10,090 bases of DNA. Source: Spirogloea muscicola (taxonomy: Eukaryota > Streptophyta > Zygnematophyceae > Spirogloeales > Spirogloeaceae). Position 1 is the first letter of the stretch. Each line of letters opens with the position of its first letter. The notes under the pieces were generated by a model, which worked only from the letters and a program-made list of their open reading frames with translations, was not told where the DNA came from and searched no databases. A program made the translations under genes and the position numbers. Of this stretch, positions 1-6,567 are shown piece after piece. Location: contig WELB01000343.1 of NCBI GenBank assembly GCA_009602725.1, forward strand, positions 84,725-94,814, read 5' to 3'.

Positions 1-15
1 GCCCCGGACGCGTAG

Positions 16-177
16 GTTGCGGCGATGGTCGCGGAGACGGCGGCGCTGGCCGCCGCCTTCGCCAAGCGGCGCTGGCCGGCACTGGCGTTCCTGGACACGC
101 ATGCGGCGGACCGCCCGGAGCCGCCGTACCCGCCGCACTGCGTCGCCGGCACCGGCGAGGAGGACCTCATCCCAGGT

Positions 178-222
<45 letters not shown>

Positions 223-1532
223 GCACTGATGCTGGCGACACCTCGATTTGACACGTTGGCGTTCGCAAACAGTGTGTCAAGAGCTACTGTATGTACTGCT
301 TGATCCAATGGGAATCCTTTAGTAGGAGAAAGTAATGCTAATCGACAATGGACAGGTCTCCATGTAGACAATGCACTGGACGTAGCTCGAGGCGACCTCA
401 TGCGGACCTGACGCCCGTCGGCGGTGGCCGGCAGAGCTGGCGTGGCTCGAGAGCTGCCCGACCGCGACGCTCGTGCGCAAGGACTGCATCGACGGCTTCG
501 TGGGCGCGACGGCGCCCAACGGCTCCAACGCCGTCGTCGACTGGGTCCGCCGCCACCAGTTGCGGCAGGTGAGAGACGAGCGCTGCTGGCTGCCTCGCAG
601 CGGGGCTGTGGCTCTGGGTCAAGGCCTCTGCCCTACCGCTGCTGTGGCGGCTTCGGCTACCGCCTTCACGGAGGGCCCTCTGACCTGACACTGTCATGGC
701 CCTCCACAATGCCCAGCCACAGTCTTTGTCGAGGGACCACGCCATCTCATTTTACAAACGAATTATTGAACTGAAAGTGCAAGGCCTACAGTGCCCTTGC
801 CTGTTTGAAGACTTCATACTCTGATTGCATAGTTATATAGTACTTGATTATGTGAGACTCAGCGCAAATGTCGAGCAATGATGGAATTCATCCTACAACT
901 CTCATTATGGTGCTGCTATCAAGGGCAAGGCCTCCAGCGCCCTTGCCTGTTTGAGTCTTTGATCTTCATCTGCTCTTCCCTCGATACCAAATATGTGAAT
1001 TTTCTCAACTCACAGTAGAAAACAGGAGCATGCCTGCTTCCCTCACCAAGGTGCTGAACGATCCCTTGTATATATTCGCCTGCAGATCGTCGTGACGGGT
1101 ATTTGCACGGACATCTGCGTGCTCGACTTTGTTGTCTCGGTGCTGTCTGCTCGGAACCACGGGCTGCTTCCACCGCTGCAGGACATTACTGTGCATGCTG
1201 GTGCCTGCGCTACCTACGACCTTGACCGGGCTGCCGCCAAGGCTCTCGGCACCGGCCCACTGCACCCCCAGGTCGGCGGAGGGAATGTTCACTACCATTC
1301 TTGACCACCTAGACCTTGGCCTCCACGAGGCTCCTTGTAGGCTTGCATGCTGTCATCGAGTTGGTCAACTGACGCTCCTTCTCTAAGTCGAGGGCTCCCG
1401 GTCCCTCATGACTGACTAGCCAAAACTGCCACGTGGGTCACCTCTCCTTTGCAGGATGCTGCGCACCATGTTGGGCTCTACGTCATGCAGGCCCGCGGCG
1501 CCAAGATTGTTGACAGAATCACATTCTCTTGA
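16..1532 (+). CDS. NIC1: Nicotinamidase, plant type (isochorismatase-like fold), 5' partial, four exons
   Basis: Hydrolyses nicotinamide to nicotinate and ammonia in NAD salvage. I place exons at 16-175, 435-568, 1086-1271 and 1455-1532 (stop TGA), giving 185 residues. Intron phases are 1, 0 and 0 and agree throughout. The first exon must begin after the TAG at 13-15, which is an in-frame stop and a good acceptor, so the N-terminus with the catalytic Asp lies outside the window. Visible signatures: the metal-site segment LDTH (Asp codon 94-96, His 100-102), EPPYPPHC with a further His at 136-138, the likely catalytic Lys in VRKDC (479-481), the nucleophile Cys in GICTDICV (1116-1118), SARNHG, and a C-terminal HHVGLYVM. 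These match my recollection of Arabidopsis NIC1 from end to end. Third-position GC is 49/53 in the first exon and 16/25 in the last. The family assignment is firm; the symbol is by analogy. Confidence 0.9.
178..219 (+). repeat. (CCG)14 microsatellite at the start of nicotinamidase intron 1
   Basis: Fourteen uninterrupted CCG units begin two bases after the GT of the 5' splice site at 176-177, so positions +3 onward of the intron are repeat. If the intron were retained, the frame would read a run of 14 prolines and then stop after about 30 further codons. It is not part of the enzyme: splicing at 175/435 restores the family sequence. Confidence 0.95.
779..954 (+). repeat. Duplicated 30-base element in nicotinamidase intron 2
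   Basis: Two copies, 779-808 and 925-954, match at 28 of 30 bases and lie 146 bases apart in the same orientation. Each copy is itself a short stem-loop: GCAAGG pairs with CCTTGC in copy 1, and GGCAAGG with CCTTGCC in copy 2, with loops of about 10 bases. The sequence between them is unrelated. This could be a small dispersed repeat or a local duplication; no function is visible. Confidence 0.8.
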
Positions 1533-2355
1533 TTATAAACTGATCATAGCCCAGGGTGGGAAGCTTCAGCACTGTGGCCGTGCTCTAAGCACCACTGGAA
1601 GTTCCACGGTGGCAATGACAGCAACAGCCGGCGTGACAAGTTGTAGCCTTACGTTGAGCAGCCAGCTACAGCTGCTGACTGCCGCTCAAACAGCCCATTA
1701 TCCCCTCAATACCGCCCTTAGCCATGAAGCCAGTATGCCAGACCTCAAGCTGAGACTCAATGCCTGCACTGGTTGGTTCTGTACCGTGTTGACAGCGTAC
1801 TCGCATGTAGTGTGCAGCACCTTGAGGCTCAGAAACGCCATCAACTGGCAAATACATGAGGGCGAAGTAGGACTAGAAGCCGCACAAAGCCCTGCCAATC
1901 ACAGGGATAGCGTGCTCGCTGTCAAAGCCTGGCAGCTGGCAGTATGGCAAACGGCAACGTGGCGACCTTCCTGGAGCTCTGTGGCAGGGAGAGCTTGTGG
2001 CTGCAGGCGTGATTGGAAATAGCTCCTTCTGTCCTTGTCAGTGAAGACAGGATGGACAACCTTATGCAGCGGCACCTTGGGAGTCACTTAACAAGGTGCC
2101 AATAGCCGCGCTGACGAGTGCAGGGGCGGCAGCGGTGGCTGTAATGGTGGCGGCAGCAGTCATGGCGGCCTTCTTGGTTGGCCAATCATGTCAGCAGACC
2201 TAAGGATGGCAGGGGTCACGCAATCTGCTGCCAGCAATCCGTGTTGCGGAAGTGTATGGGATGGAAAGGTCAAGGTTTGCCTGGAAGAGCCGCTGTGCAA
2301 GCGAATGCCGGCCAGCCAATTGGCGGTGGCGGCAGTGGCAGTGGCGGCCGCAGGC
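1533..2355. other. Non-coding stretch between convergent genes (probable 3' UTRs)
   Basis: The nicotinamidase stop and the stop of the minus-strand gene face each other across this stretch. Open frames here (for example 1456-2022 +) run through nicotinamidase exon 4 in the wrong frame and resemble nothing I know. A TGTAA, the usual polyadenylation signal of chlorophytes, occurs on + at 2140-2144, about 610 bases after the nicotinamidase stop; such long 3' UTRs are usual in green algae. No RNA gene or repeat stands out. Confidence 0.5.
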
Positions 2356-3882
2356 TCAGCAGCAGTTGGTACGGGCAATGAAGGCAGCGAGGCACTCTGA
2401 GGCGGAGATGCGCCGCATAAGGGCGCGGGCACGCGAGAAGAAGACGAGCGCGCATTCCTCCTCGAGTGCTGCAGAGACTCGCACGATGGTTGCCAGCTCC
2501 GCTGCGATCTGGCTGTCGATCTCGGCCAGCGGTGAGGACAACGCTGACGCCACCCCTGCAGAGTCCGCCGGCAAGCCGCCGCTGACGAGGGCTGTGGTGG
2601 CCGCCTCCACAGAGATCTGCAGTTGCGGTGGCATGACCACTTAGAAAGACGGCCGCCAGCATTGCCATCAATGGTGGACGGGGGCTGCTTCATGGTATTT
2701 AATTTAGGCTGGCCCTTACTGACCTTGGCAGACTGGGCGTGAACCCAGGCCATCTCAAGCTCCGCCGCCGCAGCCTTGGCAGCCTGTTGCGCAGCCTCAG
2801 CAGCAGCGGCGCGCGCCGCCAGCGCCGCCTCGGCCGCGCACACTGCCTCTGCCGCGGTCTCGATCGACCGCAGCGCTTCCTCTGACAGCGCCGCCTCCCG
2901 TGAGGGACCATTCAACGCCGCAGGTGGCCCCAGCAGGGGCGGCGGCGGCACAGCGCCTTTGCCAGCCATCGTCGCCGCCGCCGGCAGCTGCCCTCTGTAT
3001 GGCAAGTGCCGCAGCGACGGTGCGGCCAGCAGCAGGCGTGCTGCACCCGAGAGGAAGCACGTGGGCGGCAGCAGCCGCGCTTCCGCTGTGGCGGCGTAAT
3101 TGTCCCCCCGGCCGGCGCTGCTGATGCCGCCGGCAGCCAGCGAGCCAGCATCCTCCTCGTCGGGCAAGTCCCGGGCTCGGTAGACGCCGCTGTAGCCATA
3201 GGCCCCGCCGCGGTTATGGCCGCACTCATGTGTCTCCACGACAGCCTTCTGCGGCAGCGCTAGTCGCCCAGCCACGGCGGCCCCCTTGCTGCTGCTCTGG
3301 AGAACTTCGTCATCGTCTGCTTGAAGCCGCCGCTCCTCCACGACGGCGACGGAGCCCGCCTGCACCTGCGAGCCGGCCGGACGTCGACCAGCCATCAGAA
3401 CTAGCCCGCTGCCACCAGCCCCGCCGGTGCCGCCGCCGCAGCATCCTCGGCGGGGGCCTGCGACCTGGAGACGGAAGGCGAAGAGGCTGGCAGCAAAGGT
3501 GGTGGCGAGGAGCACGGGGACGTGGATGAGCACCGCCCCGTGGTCGCCATAGAAGACGAGCGTCGCCGAGAACGCCACGACCTGCAGTGAACAGCGCCGC
3601 CGCCGCCGCCCAAGTCTGTGACAAATGAGGCGCCGAAATGGAACAACAAAGAAAACCTAAAACACTTAGAGCAACAATATTGAGATTAATGGTGGGAGGG
3701 ACTGTGCGCCCATGGCCGCGGCATGTGGGCGCGCGGACCTGGGCGACGAGGCGGGCGGCCATCTCGGGCAGCGGCGCGGCGTGGCCCACCGCCGAGGCAA
3801 ACGCCGGGATGGCGCAGCGCACGAGGGCGTTGGGCCAGGCGTCCGTCGGGCGGCGGTGCACGCCGGCGGCGCACGCCGCAGC

Positions 3883-3884
<2 letters not shown>
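2356..3884 (-). CDS. Unrecognised protein: hydrophobic N-terminal part, alanine-rich helical C-terminal part; 5' end missing
   Basis: I do not recognise the family. Reading on the minus strand, I propose three exons: 3739 up to the edge of the T run, 2724-3581, and 2356-2616 (TGA at 2356-2358). Both introns (3582-3738 and 2617-2723) start with GTC, end in CTGCAG, and are phase 0, and each joins two different reading frames into one. The first two exons together encode a hydrophobic stretch (around VVAFSATLVFYGDHG and HVPVLLATTFAASLFAF) that could cross a membrane once or twice. About 220 low-complexity residues rich in Gly, Ala, Pro and Arg follow, then an Ala/Glu-rich helix (roughly 2724-2910) continuing into a second helical region in the last exon. 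There is no ATG upstream: the frame runs open into the poly-T tract (poly-A on this strand). GC-rich DNA can keep long frames open by chance, so the middle of exon 2 is the weakest part. Confidence 0.5.

Positions 3885-3974
<90 letters not shown>
3885..3974 (+). repeat. Homopolymer of 90 T
   Basis: Ninety consecutive T with no interruption, flanked on both sides by sequence that is almost entirely G and C. It stands between two genes that point away from each other and both lack a start codon. It is either a very long A/T homopolymer or an artefact of sequencing or contig joining; the exact length should not be trusted. Frames reading poly-Phe or poly-Lys through it are not proteins. Confidence 0.97.
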
Positions 3975-3976
<2 letters not shown>

Positions 3977-4384
3977 GCGCCGCCGCCCGCGGCGGCCGCG
4001 CCCGGCGGCGGCGGGCTCGGGAAGCTGTCGCTCGAGCAGCTCCGCCAGGTGCGCGAGAGCCCCGAGGCCCTTATCCTAAACCCTAAGCCCTAAAGCAAAC
4101 CCTATCCCCAAGCCCTTCCGGCCCGCGTCCCCTGAAGTCTTGAGCCCCCGTCCTTCGAAGTGTAGCCTGAATTCTTTGTACGCCATGAACGGCTTCCCGC
4201 CACATCTCGGCCCCGCTCGACGGCGGCGGCGGCGGCAGCGGCTTCCCACGCATGTCCCAGGTCAAGGAGCAGCTGGAGTCTGAGGTGAGCGTGCTCGGGG
4301 ACTCGCTCGTCCACCTGCGCACCGCCCTGGCCCGCCTGGACGCCGCCGCCAAGTCGCTGCAGGCCCTCGCCACCCAGCCCGAAG
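3975..4384 (+). CDS. Prefoldin subunit 5-like, fragment (two exons; start and C-terminal exons absent)
   Basis: Prefoldin is a six-subunit cytosolic chaperone that passes nascent actin and tubulin to the CCT chaperonin; subunit 5 is an alpha-type subunit. Exon 1 runs from the edge of the T tract to 4048 and ends in LGKLSLEQLRQ. The intron is 4049-4260, phase 0. Exon 2 is 4261-4384 and gives VKEQLESEVSVLG, DSLVHLRTALARLDAAA and KSLQAL, then stops inside a codon (phase 1) at a GTGCG donor. Together this is the N-terminal coiled-coil helix of the family, preceded by a short Ala/Pro/Gly-rich leader. The beta-hairpin region that should follow (a VPLT...LYVPG-like motif) and the second helix are not found downstream, and an n lies at 4390. 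No ATG is visible upstream of exon 1 outside the T run. The gene is probably interrupted by assembly breaks, or is a broken copy. Confidence 0.72.
4075..4106 (+). promoter_or_regulatory. Telomere-like repeats with an exact telo-box in prefoldin intron 1
   Basis: Degenerate CCCTAAA units lie 26 bases past the splice donor, and AAACCCTAA at 4078-4086 exactly matches the plant telo-box. Telo-boxes are known near the start of plant genes for ribosomal proteins and translation factors. The same heptamer is the telomere repeat of plants and Chlorella, so an interstitial telomere remnant is the alternative. Confidence 0.5.
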
Positions 4385-4389
4385 GTGCG

Positions 4390-4390
4390 N
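4390..4390. other. Undetermined base (n), possible contig junction
   Basis: This is the only ambiguous base in the window. It lies six bases beyond prefoldin exon 2, and nothing after it continues that gene. A single n can stand for one uncertain base call or for a collapsed gap; the loss of the gene's remaining exons favours the second. Confidence 0.6.
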
Positions 4391-4436
4391 CGCTGCGCCT
4401 GGCCAGCCGCCGCCTCCGGAGCCCACCGTGCCCTCG

Positions 4437-4499
4437 ACGCGGCCCGACGCGGCCGACGCGGCGCCGAATGCGGCGCCAAACGCGGCGCTAAATGCGGCG
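4437..4499 (+). repeat. GC-rich short tandem repeats, 12-base unit
   Basis: Three adjacent 12-base units at 4458-4469, 4470-4481 and 4482-4493 share the core GCGGCGCYRAAY and are followed by half a unit. Just upstream, GACGCGGC is repeated three times (4437-4460). The middle unit contains GCGCCAAA (4473-4480), which fits an E2F-type site. In one + frame the units would read Ala-Ala-Pro/Leu-Asn repeats, but no gene model supports translation. Confidence 0.75.
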
Positions 4500-4744
4500 G
4501 GGGCGGCGGCGGCCAGGGCGATTTTCCGTACAGGGGCGGACGGAAGGTGCGCGCGGCGCGCGTTATCTTGCCCGACGGAATCGCCGACTGCCGCCGCACG
4601 GCCCTGCGCGTGCCGCCGGATGCGGCCCGCTCTTCCGAGCGTTCATCCCGCGACGCGCCGGCCGCCGGGTTCGCGGATAGTGCTTCGGCGCGCCATCGCC
4701 CCCTGCCGCCGCGGCCGGGCATCCCGGCGGGCCGCCCACCAGCG

Positions 4745-4767
4745 TGACGTCACTAGGCTACCACGTG
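4745..4767. promoter_or_regulatory. bZIP-type palindromes: TGACGTCA and CACGTG
   Basis: The palindromes TGACGTCA (4745-4752) and CACGTG (4762-4767, a G-box) lie 17 bases apart, start to start, where the GC-rich block gives way to less GC-rich DNA. Such a pair would suit a promoter, but no gene start is recognisable within 1 kb on either side. Function is inference only. Confidence 0.35.
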
Positions 4768-4900
4768 TCCCCCGGCGCCGGGCCTTGTCAGCGAGTCAGG
4801 TACCCGCTCGGTCATCAAGCCTTCTTGGGCACACTTCAGGCTTAACATGGTCACGCCCAAACTGGTTGCCTGGGGCCGACCGGCATCCACACCGCCGTCC

Positions 4901-4921
4901 GAGAAAGAGAGAGAGAGAGAA
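4901..4921 (+). repeat. GA-rich simple repeat
   Basis: GAGAAAGA followed by alternating GA up to 4920, an uninterrupted purine run. It is an ordinary microsatellite; GA/CT tracts are frequent in promoters, but no gene start is tied to this one. Confidence 0.85.
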
Positions 4922-5139
4922 GGCGCGCGGGGCGCATGAATTGAAAGGGAGGCCAATTCAAGCCAATACATTGTTCAGGCAGAGTCGAGTGCAGACTAAA
5001 CAATGCTACATAATACGGAGACAAAAGAAAGAGAGAAAGCGCGGCCAGATTGACTGGTGGCTGGGAAAGGCCAGCCCAAAAGAACGGACAAGGTCTGAGG
5101 GAGCTTGAGTGCGAACAACCGAGAAGGGTTACTGAGCGG

Positions 5140-5166
5140 CCATCACGGATGGCCGCTCCGTGATGG
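5140..5166. repeat. Perfect 10-bp inverted repeat, 7-base loop
   Basis: CCATCACGGA (5140-5149) pairs exactly with TCCGTGATGG (5157-5166). A second, overlapping pairing of GCGGCC (5137-5142) with GGCCGC (5151-5156) offers an alternative fold. It lies in a gene-free stretch and its role is unknown. Confidence 0.8.
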
Positions 5167-5560
5167 ATTTTGCTTTCCTGCAGTTTTGGCAATTTCCGCC
5201 ACCTTTGAGACCTTGTCACACCTCTTCAGGCCCTCCATCATTTCACACACTCCATTCCTTCAGGAAGGTGGAAAGCGGCTTGCATCTGCAGCGCTCCCTG
5301 GCACAAGCCTTGCATCTTCGTGCTGATCGTGCCCTGGCTGCCGTCTCAGGCGCTAGGCGGGGGCGTCTCCTTTCCTTGTTCCATACATCTGAAAGAAAGA
5401 GCTTTTCCAAAGTAAGACAATGCCAGCCAGCCCATACAAGTGCAAGGAAAGAAGCCATCTCAGGACCTTGACCTTGAGATAAGTGAGCAACCATTCATAC
5501 GATTAGAGCTTGCATAGTGGTCTATGCATCCGGCTTCTTAGGCTTCTCCTTATTTTTGGA

Positions 5561-5800
5561 CTGGCCCTTCACAGCCCTCGGGACCTTCGGACTTGCTACT
5601 CCTACTTTGGACCTTGTCCATTCTCTCTTGGGCTGACCTCTCACAGCCATCGCCCCCTTTGGATGAGCTTCTTCTTGGGTACTCGTCCATGATATCTGTG
5701 CTGGCCTCTCACAAGTAGAAGCAGGCCCATTTGAAGGGTGCGATGGCTGTCAAAGGCCAGCACACAGCTATCGCCACCTCTTGGATGAAATCTTCCTTAG
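5561..5800. repeat. Degenerate ~45-base repeat, four copies in both orientations
   Basis: Units beginning like CTGRCCTCTCACAGCCATCGC and running on to TTGGATGAGCTTCTTC occur on + at about 5561-5610, 5632-5679 and 5761-5800, and on - at about 5760-5711. Copies 5632-5679 (+) and 5760-5711 (-) agree over most of about 45 bases. Within the set, 5698-5713 and 5748-5763 form an inverted repeat matching at 14 of 16 bases. This may be a decayed satellite or a small foldback element. Confidence 0.55.
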
Positions 5801-5953
5801 AAGACCCTTTCCTCTCTAACCCGAGGGCCGCTGCAGCCGTACTGGGTGCTCTGCCCAGCAGCTGTCCATCAGTTGCTACTGCTGACCGCGGGTCACTGAG
5901 ATCGCCGATTGCCCAGCCTGCGGCTCTGCATAGCGTAGATGTATTGGTTCGCT

Positions 5954-5990
5954 CTGTAAGCACTTGGCTGGCTATGCCAAGTGCTTACAG
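5954..5990. repeat. Perfect 15-bp inverted repeat with TGTAA on both strands
   Basis: CTGTAAGCACTTGGC (5954-5968) and its exact complement GCCAAGTGCTTACAG (5976-5990) enclose a 7-base loop. Each arm reads TGTAA on one strand: + at 5955-5959, - at 5985-5989. The minus-strand copy is the first TGTAA I find after the stop of the kinase-like gene, about 580 bases downstream. It may be a poly(A) site lying in a hairpin, or simply a foldback repeat. Confidence 0.8.
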
Positions 5991-6384
5991 CTGCCCCTGA
6001 ATATATCAGCAGCCACTTCTACCATCTGATACGGACGACCAGCTACCAGACTGAACGAAGACTGAAGCGTCAACCTCCGCTGAGCTCATCACCCAGCCAC
6101 AATAAGTGCAACAGTTAAGGCTTGCAATTGTACAGAGGCCTTTTTGCCTTCTTGCTTCTAGTGCTGTCAGTTGCTCAAAGTCTGAATGAAGACTGCGTGG
6201 CAATGCTTAGAAGCCACTCACAAGAATTCCAGGCATGCAGGGCAATGTCGGAGCCTGACCAATGCCACAAACGGTGAAAGGATCTAAGGGAACCAAGGAC
6301 ACACTGCCTCCACGTCTTACCAAACGTGGATAGCCTATTTTGTATAATCATGTCAATCTGACAGGATTGTGTGCCAATTCACAG

Positions 6385-6390
6385 TTTATT
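6385..6390 (-). terminator. AATAAA, possible polyadenylation signal
   Basis: AATAAA on the minus strand lies about 180 bases after the stop of the kinase-like gene. Green algae normally use TGTAA, so this is the weaker of two candidates; the other is inside the hairpin at 5954-5990. Confidence 0.25.
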
Positions 6391-6567
6391 CATGCTGGAC
6401 GCGCGCCTTACGGACGCGCCTTTCGTGGCCTTCTTAATGATTCTCCACAAAATCTACGGGGTGCTAAGTGCAGGGTCTGAATGAATAGACCCATCTTTCC
6501 CCAAGCATTACGTTTGCTAGTAGTGCTATGCCGAACGCCATACAGCTCATAGGTCTTCTTTGGAGAG

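Larger units (their letters stand above)
4771..6567. other. Gene-poor stretch between the prefoldin fragment and the kinase-like gene
   Basis: About 1.8 kb without an open frame I can defend. Frames of 60-120 codons occur on both strands, but they lack family resemblance, splice partners or coding-like composition. Base composition is more even than in the first 4.7 kb. The stretch holds a purine GA run, three inverted-repeat structures (listed separately) and probably the long 3' UTR of the kinase-like gene. Confidence 0.5.

Noticed and set aside
25-303. Nicotinamidase frame continued through poly-proline as a real proline-rich domain
   Set aside because: The family sequence resumes exactly after a donor at 175 and an acceptor at 434, so the CCG run is intronic.
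779-954. CRISPR-like array
   Set aside because: There are only two repeats with a 116-base spacer, inside a eukaryotic intron, and no associated genes.
1456-2022. 188-codon plus-strand frame after the nicotinamidase
   Set aside because: It starts inside nicotinamidase exon 4 in the wrong frame, has no recognisable motif, and lies where the 3' UTR should be.
2107-2205. Hydrophobic Ala/Val/Met peptide on the plus strand, like a membrane segment
   Set aside because: It comes from a GGC/GCA-rich stretch, has no convincing start, acceptor or partner exon, and is antisense to possible 3' sequence of the minus gene.
2270-2671. Alternative minus-strand frame over the last exon of the unknown gene
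   Set aside because: The neighbouring frame gives a more ordinary acidic and hydrophobic helical sequence and is joined in phase by a good donor and acceptor; this one is Arg/Pro-rich.
3638-4093. Plus-strand frames reading poly-Phe through the T tract
   Set aside because: All three frames stay open only because TTT repeats are free of stops; the flanks belong to other frames and strands, and no natural protein has such a run.
4102-4722. 206-codon minus-strand frame opposite the prefoldin exons
   Set aside because: It is antisense to the well-supported prefoldin exon, crosses the n, and has Arg/Ala/Pro composition expected of random GC-rich DNA.
4428-5108. 226-codon plus-strand frame over the 12-base repeats
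   Set aside because: The N-terminal half is GC-driven Ala/Arg low complexity and the rest is Lys/Arg-rich without motif; no splice partner or family resemblance.
5709-5963. 84-codon minus-strand frame with a plausible-looking C-terminal part
   Set aside because: It overlaps the degenerate repeat family and has neither splice signals nor a known motif, so repeat sequence explains the pattern.
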